Source: Nitrosomonas sp. (GTDB lineage: Bacteria; Pseudomonadota; Gammaproteobacteria; Burkholderiales; Nitrosomonadaceae). From it: 64,000 nt of DNA. The position numbers were made by a program, and so were the translations under genes. The notes below the pieces were generated by a model. It was not told the DNA's origin. It saw only the letters and a list, made by a program, of their open reading frames with translations, and ran no database searches. Position 1 is the stretch's first letter, and each line of letters starts with the position of its first letter. Below, in pieces: positions 39,652-49,503 of this stretch. Location: positions 18,266 to 82,265 of the forward strand of contig JAGOKN010000002.1 in assembly GCA_017994575.1 (NCBI GenBank), read 5' to 3'.

Positions 39652-41316
39652 TCAGTCTCCCGCGTTCACAACCACTTTGTTGCGCCCTCTTTGCTTAGCC
39701 TGATACAGTGCTTTTTCAGCAGCTTCGCTTAAGCTGGTAGCATCCGAGAAATGAGCCAGATCGGCTATCCCGCAACTAAAACTGACGGAAAATTCATCAT
39801 CTTGACTCAAATGCAATAGACGCGAAAAAACATTGCGTATTTCATCTATCACCTTGGCGGCAGATATGGCATCCGTGTCATTCAGAATGACAGCAAATTC
39901 TTCCCCGCCATAACGCCCGACAATATCTGTTTCCCGCAAACGCTGCTTTAGCAGTCGCGACAGTCCTTTAATCACACGATCGCCCGCCGCTTGTCCGTAG
40001 GTATCATTAATCTTTTTAAAGAAATCAATATCCACCATAGCAAACGATAACGGGGAATTTAAGCGTGTAGAACGCACCACTTCTCGAACAAATTCATCCT
40101 TAATGGCGGAATGATTTAACAAACCGGTCAATCCGTCATGCACCATCATAGAACGCAATGAGCGGGTTTGCGTTACATGCGATGTAACGGTTGCAACTAA
40201 TTGTTCGGGTTCAATCGGTTTAACCAGAAAATCATCACCGCTCAAACACATGGCTTCAGATTGAGTATTGAAGTCATTCTCAGAAGCCAAATAAACAATC
40301 GGCGTACTCGAGAAACCATCCATCTGACGAATAACTTGTGTCAGTTCAACCCCATTGCATGCGGGCATGTACAAATCCATCAAAATGAGATCGGGATTAA
40401 ATTCTAGCAAGGTATCCATTATCTTCATCGGATCTGATATCGTCTTCACCGTCATGTCAGCCCTTTCTAATATGGCTGCATGATAAAAAAGAACGATTGG
40501 ATTATCGTCCACGATCAAAACGCGGAATGATTCTTGAACCTGCGATGCCGTGATTAAATCAAGCTGATCAATCAGCTCAGTGGAGTTGATCGGTTTTGTG
40601 ATATAGGCAACACTACCGGCACGTACCGCTTCCAATCTGCACATTAACTCATCGTGGGATGCAATGAAAATGACCCGAACGGGTTGCGCCATCTCTTGCT
40701 GAACTTCCTGCATGACGTGAATGCCACCCATCTTGTCTTCTGGAAACTCAATATCCATCAAGACAATGGCATTGGGCGTATTCTTAATTTCAGTGCAGAA
40801 TTTATCCAAATGATTAAATACCTCCACTTCATAACCGTAGTAGCGTAACTGCAATGCAAGCTCCTGCCCTGCCTCCACATCATCATTCACGACAAAAATC
40901 AGACTAGAAGAGCTTTCACTGGATAAAAATATATCCTCATCAATAACCGCTGGGACATTATCTTTTGTCAGCTTGGATCCCTGCTCAGTCCAAATTTTTT
41001 TCAACTCTTGAATCCGTTGTTGAATTTCTTTCGATTGCACGACATCTGCTGACTTTTCTTGCTGCATAAAACTCTTCAGAATCTGCTCCAATCCACGTGC
41101 TTCCATACTGAGTTTTGCAAAACCAAATACCTTACCAGAATCCGCCAAGTTGTAGACAGCACGATGAAGCTCCTGGATAGTTTTCACATTCCACTCCCCT
41201 TGCAGTTTATTCCACTGGCCTTCAATCTCATCCATTCTGTTTGGTAATTCTTTTACAAACGTAGCGAACAACAAACGTATTTTTTCCTGAAACTCATGAT
41301 GAGTCTTGTTGCTCAT
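39652..41316 (-). CDS. Hpt-REC-REC-GGDEF diguanylate cyclase
   Basis: A 554-residue cytoplasmic signalling protein. Residues 1-110 form a histidine-phosphotransfer-like helical domain with candidate His51 (ELHRAVYNLADSGKVFGF). Receiver 1 spans about 138-252 with Asp188 in VLMDIEF; receiver 2 spans about 264-385 with Asp314 in LMDLYMPACNG. A GGDEF domain follows with GGEEF at 470-474 and the product-inhibition site RETD at 461-464. It should make c-di-GMP under phosphorelay control. The layout is less common than REC-GGDEF. The gene is alone, convergent with the ATP-grasp gene. Confidence 0.93.
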   Translation of the reverse strand: MSNKTHHEFQEKIRLLFATFVKELPNRMDEIEGQWNKLQGEWNVKTIQELHRAVYNLADSGKVFGFAKLSMEARGLEQILKSFMQQEKSADVVQSKEIQQRIQELKKIWTEQGSKLTKDNVPAVIDEDIFLSSESSSSLIFVVNDDVEAGQELALQLRYYGYEVEVFNHLDKFCTEIKNTPNAIVLMDIEFPEDKMGGIHVMQEVQQEMAQPVRVIFIASHDELMCRLEAVRAGSVAYITKPINSTELIDQLDLITASQVQESFRVLIVDDNPIVLFYHAAILERADMTVKTISDPMKIMDTLLEFNPDLILMDLYMPACNGVELTQVIRQMDGFSSTPIVYLASENDFNTQSEAMCLSGDDFLVKPIEPEQLVATVTSHVTQTRSLRSMMVHDGLTGLLNHSAIKDEFVREVVRSTRLNSPLSFAMVDIDFFKKINDTYGQAAGDRVIKGLSRLLKQRLRETDIVGRYGGEEFAVILNDTDAISAAKVIDEIRNVFSRLLHLSQDDEFSVSFSCGIADLAHFSDATSLSEAAEKALYQAKQRGRNKVVVNAGD

Positions 41317-41948
41317 GGTAATGTGCTCCTATTCTGTTCAATCTTGCCAACCAGTTTCACGGGATCGAATGCTTTTGCAACAACACTCGCGGTACTCAAC
41401 TTCATATCATGTCAATGCTCGTAAAATTCTCAATCGTTATTGCATTGCTGCAAAACCAATCATTCCAAAATCAGACATTCAATATCGTGTTCAAACATGA
41501 TCTGGAAAGTATGCACTAGTCCGCTCAAAATTTTGAAATCCATCTGTAATTTCTAAAATTCATCTCGAGTTTCCTAACATATTACTCCCAAGTAACCTAT
41601 TATATTAATCTAACTAACAGTTACTTAGATTAATCATATACTCTCTTCACCACATTACAGCTTACTACTCAATAATACCTAATTTCAGCCGCATACTTAC
41701 GCATTGTATGTAGAAAACAAACCATCAATCTGACAAACTAACCCCAAAAAACCGATCATTTAATCAATTTGCTTTTCACATTTTCAATTATCTTATTGAA
41801 CCTCATAAAAAGCGCTTCGCTCAATTCTTATTGGATATCCTGACATTAGGCATTTGTCCAGCTGTTAAATAGGCCAACATTTCCAAAAAATCGGCACTTC
41901 CATTGAATTATTTGTTTACTATTTCGCCTTTCATATTCACTAACCATC
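41317..41948. other. AT-rich gene-free region with inverted repeat
   Basis: 632 bases between divergent genes, strongly AT-rich. The only structure seen is ATTAATCTAA (41604-41613) mirrored by TTAGATTAAT (41625-41634) with an 11-base spacer, a possible operator. No gene, RNA gene or element could be identified. Confidence 0.5.
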
Positions 41949-42839
41949 ATGCTGCAAAAAATCGCTATTCAGATTCTGGCTTTAATTATCGCCACCACGC
42001 TTGCCGTCTTTGCTATTGGCGCCTTACTGACCGGACCTGCACCCAGTGCGGTTGGCACACTCTCGGTCGACTTTCCTGTTGAGTCAGTGCAGATTCCTGC
42101 TGCCGATGCACCCACCGTACATGGTTGGCTGGCATACGGGCAACCCGGTGGAGGCGCTGTATTATTAGTACATTCAATGCGCAGCAATCGCCTCGAAATG
42201 CTAAGCCGGGCACGTTTCTTGAAAGAGCAAGGTTATAGCGTTCTAACCATTGATCTACAGGCGCACGGCGAAACAATCGGAGAAAGGATCACTTTTGGCC
42301 TGCGAGAATCTGAAAATGTGGAAGCATCAGTCACTTATCTTCGCAATACTTTTCCTACCGAACGGATAGGTGCAATCGGCACTTCTCTGGGCGCCGCCGC
42401 AATCGTACTGGCAAAACAGGATTTAAAACTGCATGCCGTCATTCTCGAATCATTTCATCCAACCATCGAAGAGGCTGTTGAAAATCGCCTGAAACTTCAC
42501 TTTGGCAACCATGGATCAATATTCTTGCCACTCATGCTCTCTCAACTGTCTTTTTATCTTGATACTTCGATACAGGCGCTAAGCCCTATCACTCGCATCA
42601 ATAACCTTAGCTCACCCGTTTTATTTATTTCCGGAACACAGGATGCTCACACGACTCAATCCGAAACCGAACGTCTCTATGCTGCTGCCCGCATGCCCAA
42701 GGAGTTATGGATCGTTCCCGGTGCCGGGCATTTCAACATGCACACTTACGCAGGAAAAGAATATGAACAGCGTGTCAGTGCATTTCTAGCGCAATATCTC
42801 CAGCCAAATAGGGAGTCAGATTTTTCTCGGAGCAAATAG
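41949..42839 (+). CDS. Membrane-anchored alpha/beta hydrolase
   Basis: A 296-residue serine hydrolase behind an N-terminal membrane anchor (QILALIIATTLAVFAIGALL). The alpha/beta-hydrolase core shows the nucleophile elbow GAIGTSLGAAA, the acid in ISGTQDAHT and the His in GAGHFNM, a full catalytic triad. It resembles the YqkD/BAAT-like group (AVLLVHSMRSNRLEMLSRA, LTIDLQAHGET). The substrate is unknown; the active site probably faces the periplasm. It lies 148 bases before the universal stress gene on the same strand. Confidence 0.87.
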   Translation: MLQKIAIQILALIIATTLAVFAIGALLTGPAPSAVGTLSVDFPVESVQIPAADAPTVHGWLAYGQPGGGAVLLVHSMRSNRLEMLSRARFLKEQGYSVLTIDLQAHGETIGERITFGLRESENVEASVTYLRNTFPTERIGAIGTSLGAAAIVLAKQDLKLHAVILESFHPTIEEAVENRLKLHFGNHGSIFLPLMLSQLSFYLDTSIQALSPITRINNLSSPVLFISGTQDAHTTQSETERLYAAARMPKELWIVPGAGHFNMHTYAGKEYEQRVSAFLAQYLQPNRESDFSRSK

Positions 42840-42987
42840 ACGCAATAAACAGTTATTGATAACAAAAAACCATGCGATCACTGCGTGCAAGGGTAGCGCA
42901 ATATCCATCTTACGCTTAAAATCCGAGATATCCCTGACAATCCCAATAACCAATACCCTCCGTCGATTCAATCTAAAGGAATCAATC

Positions 42988-43428
42988 ATGCAAAACTATC
43001 AAAATATTCTGCTCGCTATCGACTTTTCCGATTATGGTCAATACGTTGCACAAAGAGCAAAAAACTTATCCGATTTATTACACGCACAGTTGCACATCAT
43101 TCACGTGCTGGACAACATCCCAATGCCTGATACGCCTTATGGTACGATCATTTCACTCAATGAAGATTCAACGGATCAATTACTGCAAGCCGAGAAAAAT
43201 AAATTAATACACATCAGCAATCAATTAGGGATTGCAACATCACGCCGCTGGATGGTTTGGGGCGCACCTCAACATGAAATTACCCAATTCGCTATTCAAC
43301 AACAAATTGATCTGATTGTAGTTGGTTCGCATGAACGCCACGGACTTGCCGTGTTAATGAGTTCAACCGCGAAAGAAGTTTTGTATCATGCAGCGTGCGA
43401 TGTACTGTCTGTCCACTTAAAGGATTAA
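42988..43428 (+). CDS. Universal stress protein (UspA family)
   Basis: A 146-residue single-domain Usp. It starts with MQNYQNILLAIDFSDYG, and the end has the nucleotide-binding type pattern DLIVVGSHERHGL, then a Ser/Thr-rich SSTAKEVLYHA. The G-2x-G-9x-G ATP motif is not perfect, so ATP binding is open. ATG 42988 follows a clear AAAGGA and matches the family start; the longer frame upstream is not used. It is convergent with bamD. Confidence 0.92.
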   Translation: MQNYQNILLAIDFSDYGQYVAQRAKNLSDLLHAQLHIIHVLDNIPMPDTPYGTIISLNEDSTDQLLQAEKNKLIHISNQLGIATSRRWMVWGAPQHEITQFAIQQQIDLIVVGSHERHGLAVLMSSTAKEVLYHAACDVLSVHLKD

Positions 43429-43460
43429 AAAGGAATATCCCATGTTTCCAAGAGCACTGA

Positions 43461-44267
43461 CTATTTCCAAATTTCCCACCATTTCTTGCCGCCCACTTCC
43501 GGCAGATCTATCAGAAAATAGCTATCTGGAAAATTGATCCTCATCACGCGCTCAGCATCATCGCGCAAATCATACATCTCAAGCGCCTCATAAGCCTTAA
43601 TCATAATATATAAAGCTTCTTCCGTTGCTGGCGTACGAGGATATTCCCTGACTGCATTCTGGGCCCGATTCGCAGCAGCGATATATGCTTTTCGTTTCAT
43701 ATAATAACGTGCAATATGGACGTCGCTCATCGCAACCACATTCAGCAAATGCGCCATGCGCTGCCTGGAATCCACTGCATATTTACTTTCTGGGAAACGC
43801 ATCACCAATTCCTTAAAATTCTCAAATGACTCGCGTGATGCTTTTGAGTCGCGCTCGCTCATATCCTGTTTAAGAGGACCTTTCATCAAGAAGCCCATCA
43901 TCCCCCAATTGTCATTAAAGCTGGATAAACCTTTAATATAGTAGGCATAATCAACATTGGGATGATTAGGGTGCAATTTGATGAACCGATCCATTGCTGC
44001 AATTGCTGAAGCCGGTTCTTCATTCTTATAATGTGCATAAGCTGCCTCCAGTTGCGCCTGCTGCGCTATGCGTCCATATGGATAGCGCGCTTCCAGTGAT
44101 TCATATAATTTAATCGCTGCTGCATAATTACCGTCATTCAATTTGTCTTTTGCTTCCGAGTAAAACTTATTTGCCGACCAATCCTGTTGATCTTCAGCAG
44201 AACGATCCGGCAATAGGTTACATGCGGATAGCCATAACACCAAAATTAAAGTTAAACTACGTAACAT
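43461..44267 (-). CDS. bamD: Outer-membrane protein assembly factor BamD
   Basis: A 268-residue lipoprotein of the BAM complex that inserts beta-barrel proteins in the outer membrane. The lipobox WLSAC places the lipidated Cys at residue 16. The TPR-like repeats are clear (KLNDGNYAAAIKLYESLEAR, YPYGRIAQQAQLEAAYAHYK, FPESKYAVDSRQRMAHL). Length is normal. Its ATG overlaps the ATG of the divergent rluD by two bases, so each promoter must lie inside the other gene or rluD must start later. Confidence 0.97.
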   Translation of the reverse strand: MLRSLTLILVLWLSACNLLPDRSAEDQQDWSANKFYSEAKDKLNDGNYAAAIKLYESLEARYPYGRIAQQAQLEAAYAHYKNEEPASAIAAMDRFIKLHPNHPNVDYAYYIKGLSSFNDNWGMMGFLMKGPLKQDMSERDSKASRESFENFKELVMRFPESKYAVDSRQRMAHLLNVVAMSDVHIARYYMKRKAYIAAANRAQNAVREYPRTPATEEALYIMIKAYEALEMYDLRDDAERVMRINFPDSYFLIDLPEVGGKKWWEIWK

Positions 44268-45291
44268 GAAAAATTCCGTGAAAAACGAAGAAGTATCGAA
44301 TGATTATAGCGTAAAGCCGCTACCATCAGGATTCAACGAATCAACTCACAGCATAATTGACCTAACGATTCCTGCCGATTATGTAGGTCTCCGCCTTGAC
44401 CAGGCATTGGCGAAGTTATTGCCTCACTGGTCACGTAGCCGCCTGCAAACCTGGATCACAGAGAATCGAGTCACACTGGATGGTCAGGTTACCTCGATAA
44501 AACAAAAAGTATGGGGCAATGAGCATATCCAGATATCACCGCAGGATATCATTCTTGAATCCAGCCATACGGCGGAAGATATTCATTTGAATGTTATTCA
44601 TGAAGACAAAACACTGATCATTATCAACAAACCCGTAGGGCTCGTTACCCATCCCGGCAATGGCAACTGGGCAGGCACGCTGTTAAATGCCTTGTTGCAC
44701 CATGCGCCCCAATTGGAAAATATACCCCGTGCGGGCATTGTCCATCGCCTTGACAAAAATACCAGCGGATTATTGGTAGTTGCAAAAACAATAGAAGCAC
44801 AAACAAGTCTTGTACGCCAATTGCAACAACATACGGTCAAACGCGATTATCTTGCATTGGTGTTAGGAGAAATTGACCAAGATGGACTGGTCGATGCACC
44901 AATCGGCAGGCACCCGACCCATCGGACGAAAATGTCTGTTACCACCAGCGGCAAATCGGCACGCACTCATTATCAAGTAATCGAAGTCCTTGAAGGTTGC
45001 ACGTTGCTGCAGTGCAGCCTTGAAACTGGACGCACGCACCAGATACGCGTTCATATGCATTCCATTGGACACCCATTAGTAGGAGATCCTGTATATGGCG
45101 GAAAACCCAGAAAAACCAGGGAAATCATTGGTCAGATTTTACTCAATTTTCCCAGACAGGCGTTACATGCGCAAAAACTATCGCTGACCCACCCGCAAAC
45201 TGAGAAAATCGTCCATTGGGAAGCCGATGTGCCAGATGATATGGATAATTTATTGCAGATGATCAGGCAGCATTGTGAAGAAGAGATATGA
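44266..45291 (+). CDS. rluD: 23S rRNA pseudouridine synthase RluD
   Basis: A 341-residue RluA-family enzyme that makes the pseudouridines of helix 69 (1911/1915/1917) in 23S rRNA. An S4-like RNA-binding domain comes first (GLRLDQALAKLLPHWSRSRL), then the catalytic domain with Asp in HRLDKNTSGLLVVAKT and the later GRTHQIRVHMHSIGHPLVGD. The first about 30 residues before IDLTIPADYVG are poorly conserved, so the true start may be downstream of 44266. It has the usual divergent position to bamD. A strong bidirectional terminator follows. Confidence 0.96.
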   Translation: MKNSVKNEEVSNDYSVKPLPSGFNESTHSIIDLTIPADYVGLRLDQALAKLLPHWSRSRLQTWITENRVTLDGQVTSIKQKVWGNEHIQISPQDIILESSHTAEDIHLNVIHEDKTLIIINKPVGLVTHPGNGNWAGTLLNALLHHAPQLENIPRAGIVHRLDKNTSGLLVVAKTIEAQTSLVRQLQQHTVKRDYLALVLGEIDQDGLVDAPIGRHPTHRTKMSVTTSGKSARTHYQVIEVLEGCTLLQCSLETGRTHQIRVHMHSIGHPLVGDPVYGGKPRKTREIIGQILLNFPRQALHAQKLSLTHPQTEKIVHWEADVPDDMDNLLQMIRQHCEEEI

Positions 45292-45373
45292 GATGCTATT
45301 TCTTCGATCACCAGATTGGATTGACGAAATTAATTTGAAGACAAGGTATAACGTAATTGAGTTTATAAAATAA

Positions 45374-45397
45374 AAAATGCGCCCGTAGGCGCATTTT
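45374..45397. terminator. Bidirectional rho-independent terminator
   Basis: Perfect ten-base stem AAAATGCGCC / GGCGCATTTT with a CGTA loop, with A-rich sequence on its left and T-containing sequence on its right. It lies between convergent rluD and the porin gene and can serve both. Confidence 0.88.
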
Positions 45398-45424
45398 CTC
45401 GTTCATAGCTCATAACTCGCTGAC

Positions 45425-46801
45425 TCAGAAAGGAAGAACCGCATCCAATGAGAACAAAATTTGATCTTTGTTCCCGCCAAATGGCCGATAAGCAGCCACA
45501 TCAATCGCATCTGCCCTATCCCAGCGAATATTCGGACGAATATTCAACTGTCTCAAACCTCCCCAGCCAAGATTGAGAGTTCTTGCCGCTTTCCAGTTTG
45601 CACCGATGGTTACTGCATAATAATCTGCGGGAGTACTGGTCGCCGTCAGACCGACACCACTGGCAAAGCTAGTGCCCAAATGATTGGTTGCTGCAGCAAT
45701 CCGTCCGGGCGAAAATACACGAAACCCATCACGGTCACGAAACCACTCAGCGCGCACACCAATCGATAAATCAGGCGTCAAATCGTAATACGTATGGGTA
45801 TTAATACCGTACCAATTAGCATTGGTTAGTCCTCGCGCGGTTAGCACTCCGTCCGCAAAACCATGATCATGTTGCAAGATAAAGTGTGTTTTGTTAGTAA
45901 TCATGTGCTTTAGGACAATACTGTACATGCCCCAGAAATTATTACTGCGTGTAGAAGTCGTACTGCCGGTGCCCGCGATATTAAGCGAGCTTCTTCTATT
46001 GTCGCTGGTCCAGGTAACACCACCAATTCCACCCCAGTTGCCTAGTTGCTTGTCAAAGTTACCATCCCAACCACCGGTTCCACTCCCCGTAATAGTACCT
46101 GCCATGACTGACCAATTCTTGTCCACGTTATAGTTGGCTAATAAACCGGTATGGGTGAAAGGCTCACCATACTGCATAGTATAGGCATGGGTGTAGAAGA
46201 AATTATTCGGCGCAGGCACTGTTTCATATCCAATTGGCGTATAAAAATGACCTGCTTTGATATTCAATCCGTTCGCAATCGGCGCGTAAACCTCTACAAA
46301 AGCTTGTGGAAACGCTATGCCATACGTGCGACTGGAATTACAGCATACTTCCAGATCCCAGTTACCTCGGTCACTCAACGAACGCCCATTATTCACATCA
46401 AATGCAGGATTACCGTAGGCCTGAGTAAAAATAGCATCGGTACCAAACATGAAATCAGCGCGAAACCCAACATCCCAGCCTTTGCCTTCGGTCCTCACCG
46501 CACGTTCCAGAAAAATATTCAATTGATTCAGTTGAAATCGATTCGACTGATCAGCAAAAGTAACCGGACCATTAAAACCATCGTTTTGACTAGGATTAAA
46601 TGTGGCTCCGCCATGAATCCACCCTCCTACCTTAATGCCGCTTTCCTTAAGCGCAGTCATTACACTATTAACACCATTACTCTTACCATTCTTACTCGTA
46701 ACATTATTCGCATATACGCTTGATGTATGCATGCCGATCAACAGCAATCCTCCCGCCACAGCATGAATCATCGGATTCTTATAGTCCGTTTTATATTTCA
46801 T
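45425..46801 (-). CDS. Outer-membrane porin, BBP2-like
   Basis: A 458-residue beta-barrel with a signal peptide ending SVYANN. The mature part is full of amphipathic strands, begins with VGGWIHGGATFNPSQND and ends with FSLDAVLPF, the C-terminal Phe needed for BAM recognition. The layout (LNQLNIFLERAV, GRSLSDRGNWDLEVC-type middle and GAHFYTPIG-like AGHFYTPIGYE strand) fits the OmpL-like porin-2 (BBP2) family. Two adjacent Cys (EVCCNSS) are unusual in a porin. The solute is unknown. The diheme cytochrome gene lies 414 bases upstream on the same strand. Confidence 0.82.
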   Translation of the reverse strand: MKYKTDYKNPMIHAVAGGLLLIGMHTSSVYANNVTSKNGKSNGVNSVMTALKESGIKVGGWIHGGATFNPSQNDGFNGPVTFADQSNRFQLNQLNIFLERAVRTEGKGWDVGFRADFMFGTDAIFTQAYGNPAFDVNNGRSLSDRGNWDLEVCCNSSRTYGIAFPQAFVEVYAPIANGLNIKAGHFYTPIGYETVPAPNNFFYTHAYTMQYGEPFTHTGLLANYNVDKNWSVMAGTITGSGTGGWDGNFDKQLGNWGGIGGVTWTSDNRRSSLNIAGTGSTTSTRSNNFWGMYSIVLKHMITNKTHFILQHDHGFADGVLTARGLTNANWYGINTHTYYDLTPDLSIGVRAEWFRDRDGFRVFSPGRIAAATNHLGTSFASGVGLTATSTPADYYAVTIGANWKAARTLNLGWGGLRQLNIRPNIRWDRADAIDVAAYRPFGGNKDQILFSLDAVLPF

Positions 46802-47215
46802 TACTACCCTCCCCCAAAAAGATTATGAAACAGCTTTTTATATTAAGATAAAAGTCAACAAAAACCCTGATCTCCATATGGACACAACTTTAACACCGAA
46901 AAGAATCAAGGGTCAACGCGGACAACCCATCAAAATTAATCAAAATAAAAAACGCAACTAAGATTTAAAAGCCCATTTGTGCTTCACTCAATTTGCTATT
47001 GAGAATTATTCTTTTTCTGTTCAAATGCTTAATAAAGAACTGACTGCAGAGTGTAAGCGTCATAAAAGATCAGAACAAAAATTCATTCAGTCATTAATAA
47101 AATACACTTTTCCTTAAAAAGCGTCGTCGCCTGCTCAGATAATGAAAGATATTTCGAAGCAAAAATTCGAATTTACACGGATTTCAGCTTACTGATGATG
47201 TTAACGCCAACCCAT
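46802..47215. other. AT-rich gap upstream of the porin
   Basis: 414 bases with no gene. It must hold the porin promoter; no element could be fixed with confidence. Confidence 0.45.
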
Positions 47216-49291
47216 TCACAAAGATTTCAGGTATTCCAACAGATCCAAGCGTTGCTCCCTAGTCAAGGCTGGCAGAAATGTCCCATCCGATTGCGAAGTG
47301 CGACCCGCAGCATACTCATGACCGCCGTTGTGGTTACCCCAAAGGTTGGTACGAAACAAAAAACCATCATAACCAGTCGACCTAAATCCAACTTTATCTG
47401 GATCAAATTCACGTGAACCCACCAAGAATTCATCCGGCCGATATTCGCCTTCTATCGGGTCATGCGCTTGTCTTTTAGGTAGAAGTAAATCATACAACGT
47501 CGGTACTGAACCATTATGTAAATACGGAGCCGTGGCCCAAATCCCATTCAGTGGGCGAGCTTTATAGGCCATGACCGAAGCGAAAGGCTGTGCAGTTGTA
47601 TCAGGAATATAGTTTCCATTTTTCAACGAAGGTTGAACCTCATTATCAAAAAATGTATAGGCAAAATCGATCGAACGTTCAAGCCAACGCTGCAAGAACC
47701 ATTGATCACTATCGGGAGTCGTCACAACGTGTCGAGTAGCGGATGTCAACAAGGCAACAGCCGGTGCTTGACGCTGCAGCAAAATGTTTCCGGTACTGAC
47801 ATTTACATATTGATTCTGCAGGATACCGCTATAACCCATAAAGCCGACGCTGTTCGCAGCCATTTTGGAATCGGTACCTACCGAGGAAACGGCAATCATC
47901 TTGGCCACGATACGGCGATCAGGATCTGTGCGATCAACTTGACCATGGCATGACGCACAATATTGTGCAAATAGCTCTGCACCATTAGCCAGCCGTACTT
48001 GATCAAGCTTAGGCAAAATATATTCAGGCCACAGTGGTGATGTCAGCTTGCGCAAATGCTTTTCCACCCGGCGCAAGTTTCGAATATCGATCGAAGATTG
48101 GAAATCGATATGTTTAGCACCAAAGCCTTGCCCACCGAGTACTGAGGATAGTGTAAAACCTTTTTTTTCTTGCCAGTCCAGTGTGCCGAAAACACCAATC
48201 ACTTGCCCGGCATTACGTGCCATTGGACCCAATCCACTGTTATCTACCCGCCCATTCCACTGAACATAATCATGGTGTGGAATATCCCATAGAAATGGAT
48301 AACTTACCGGAGCATCAGCCGGGTTATAGAGCTTATTGCGCAACCTGATAATCTGTTTATCATTAAGAAACGTCTGCGTTCGCTCAATCACATGATCACG
48401 ATCCTGGCTGCTCAGAATAGTATCTACGCCTGCCATCACATCCGACAATTCATCGGCAGAAAGTATTTCGGCCAGTAACTCACGCAATTGCTGTGCGCTC
48501 ATAATGTGTTCAAGCACACGATTATAGATACGCCCAAACGCATCTAAACGCGCATATCCATAATGCGTAAGCGGACGCTTGGTATCCCGGGGGATATTGA
48601 TAATGGTATAAGTTTTAATGCGCTGGGAAAATTTCTTCAGATCATCAATGATATGCTTGGCATTTTGATAATCGCCCTGTTTCAATACCTGGATAATAAA
48701 TCGATCCAACTTATCCGGATTCTCCAAAGTCGCATACAATGCATTCGCCAGATCGATCATAAAAGACTCCATATCCGAATTGGCAGGACCACCATCAATC
48801 CGCATTCCAGTGCCCGCATAGTTGATCTGGGTCGTATGGCAAGCAGCACAGGTAAATCCCATATAATCTTTACCCTGATATCGATCACGCACCATGCCAA
48901 CTGGCAAACCATCCGGATTGCTGATCGTCGGGCGCTGCGGTAGATAACCATAGCGATCGATGTTTTCATCACCACGAAACAGCACAGGAGAATCCGATTG
49001 CTCAAGTACCAAGAAAAAACTATAAGGCAGCAAATTGGAGCCTTGCGATGTATTGTAAAACCACAGACTGTCTGAAGCTGACCAGCCTTGCGCCAGATAA
49101 GTTACTTGGGAGAATCGGTCACCAAACTTATCAGTGCCACTCATAATGGCGCCCCGATCCGGATCACTGTCACGGAACTCATACATCTGCAGGGATATGC
49201 CTGAAACAAGCCAAATAACAATCAATACGCTGACAATCAACAGCAGATGTTTTATCCGGTATAAGTAGTTTTTAGCAGATTTGGCATACAT
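47216..49291 (-). CDS. RoxA-like diheme c-type cytochrome, membrane-anchored
   Basis: About 691 residues from ATG 49291 (MYAKSAKNYLYRIKHLLLIV), an N-terminal anchor with the rest in the periplasm. There are two heme c motifs, CAACH near residue 150 and CASCH near residue 455, and the MauG/CcpA-superfamily signature APYLHNGSVPTLYDLL near the end. Size and layout fit the RoxA-like group, whose studied members are rubber oxygenases, but most relatives have unknown oxidase or peroxidase roles. The frame extends upstream to 49399 without support. The substrate cannot be read from the sequence; a role with the porin downstream is possible. Confidence 0.82.
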   Translation of the reverse strand: MYAKSAKNYLYRIKHLLLIVSVLIVIWLVSGISLQMYEFRDSDPDRGAIMSGTDKFGDRFSQVTYLAQGWSASDSLWFYNTSQGSNLLPYSFFLVLEQSDSPVLFRGDENIDRYGYLPQRPTISNPDGLPVGMVRDRYQGKDYMGFTCAACHTTQINYAGTGMRIDGGPANSDMESFMIDLANALYATLENPDKLDRFIIQVLKQGDYQNAKHIIDDLKKFSQRIKTYTIINIPRDTKRPLTHYGYARLDAFGRIYNRVLEHIMSAQQLRELLAEILSADELSDVMAGVDTILSSQDRDHVIERTQTFLNDKQIIRLRNKLYNPADAPVSYPFLWDIPHHDYVQWNGRVDNSGLGPMARNAGQVIGVFGTLDWQEKKGFTLSSVLGGQGFGAKHIDFQSSIDIRNLRRVEKHLRKLTSPLWPEYILPKLDQVRLANGAELFAQYCASCHGQVDRTDPDRRIVAKMIAVSSVGTDSKMAANSVGFMGYSGILQNQYVNVSTGNILLQRQAPAVALLTSATRHVVTTPDSDQWFLQRWLERSIDFAYTFFDNEVQPSLKNGNYIPDTTAQPFASVMAYKARPLNGIWATAPYLHNGSVPTLYDLLLPKRQAHDPIEGEYRPDEFLVGSREFDPDKVGFRSTGYDGFLFRTNLWGNHNGGHEYAAGRTSQSDGTFLPALTREQRLDLLEYLKSL

Positions 49292-49503
49292 GAGATCAAT
49301 ATTCCCGTTCAGTTTGCATTCAGGATTATTCTGGTTAAATCCTGAAGCGCAAAAACTCAATTTATTCCGATATCGCATCAAAGCAATGATTAAGGGCATT
49401 ATTATGACAAATATTAATATTACCGAAACTCGAATTTCGTATATGATTAACAGTTAATTGTATGCAAAAAACTCAATATTTCTGTAATAATTTAAAAGGT
49501 TCT

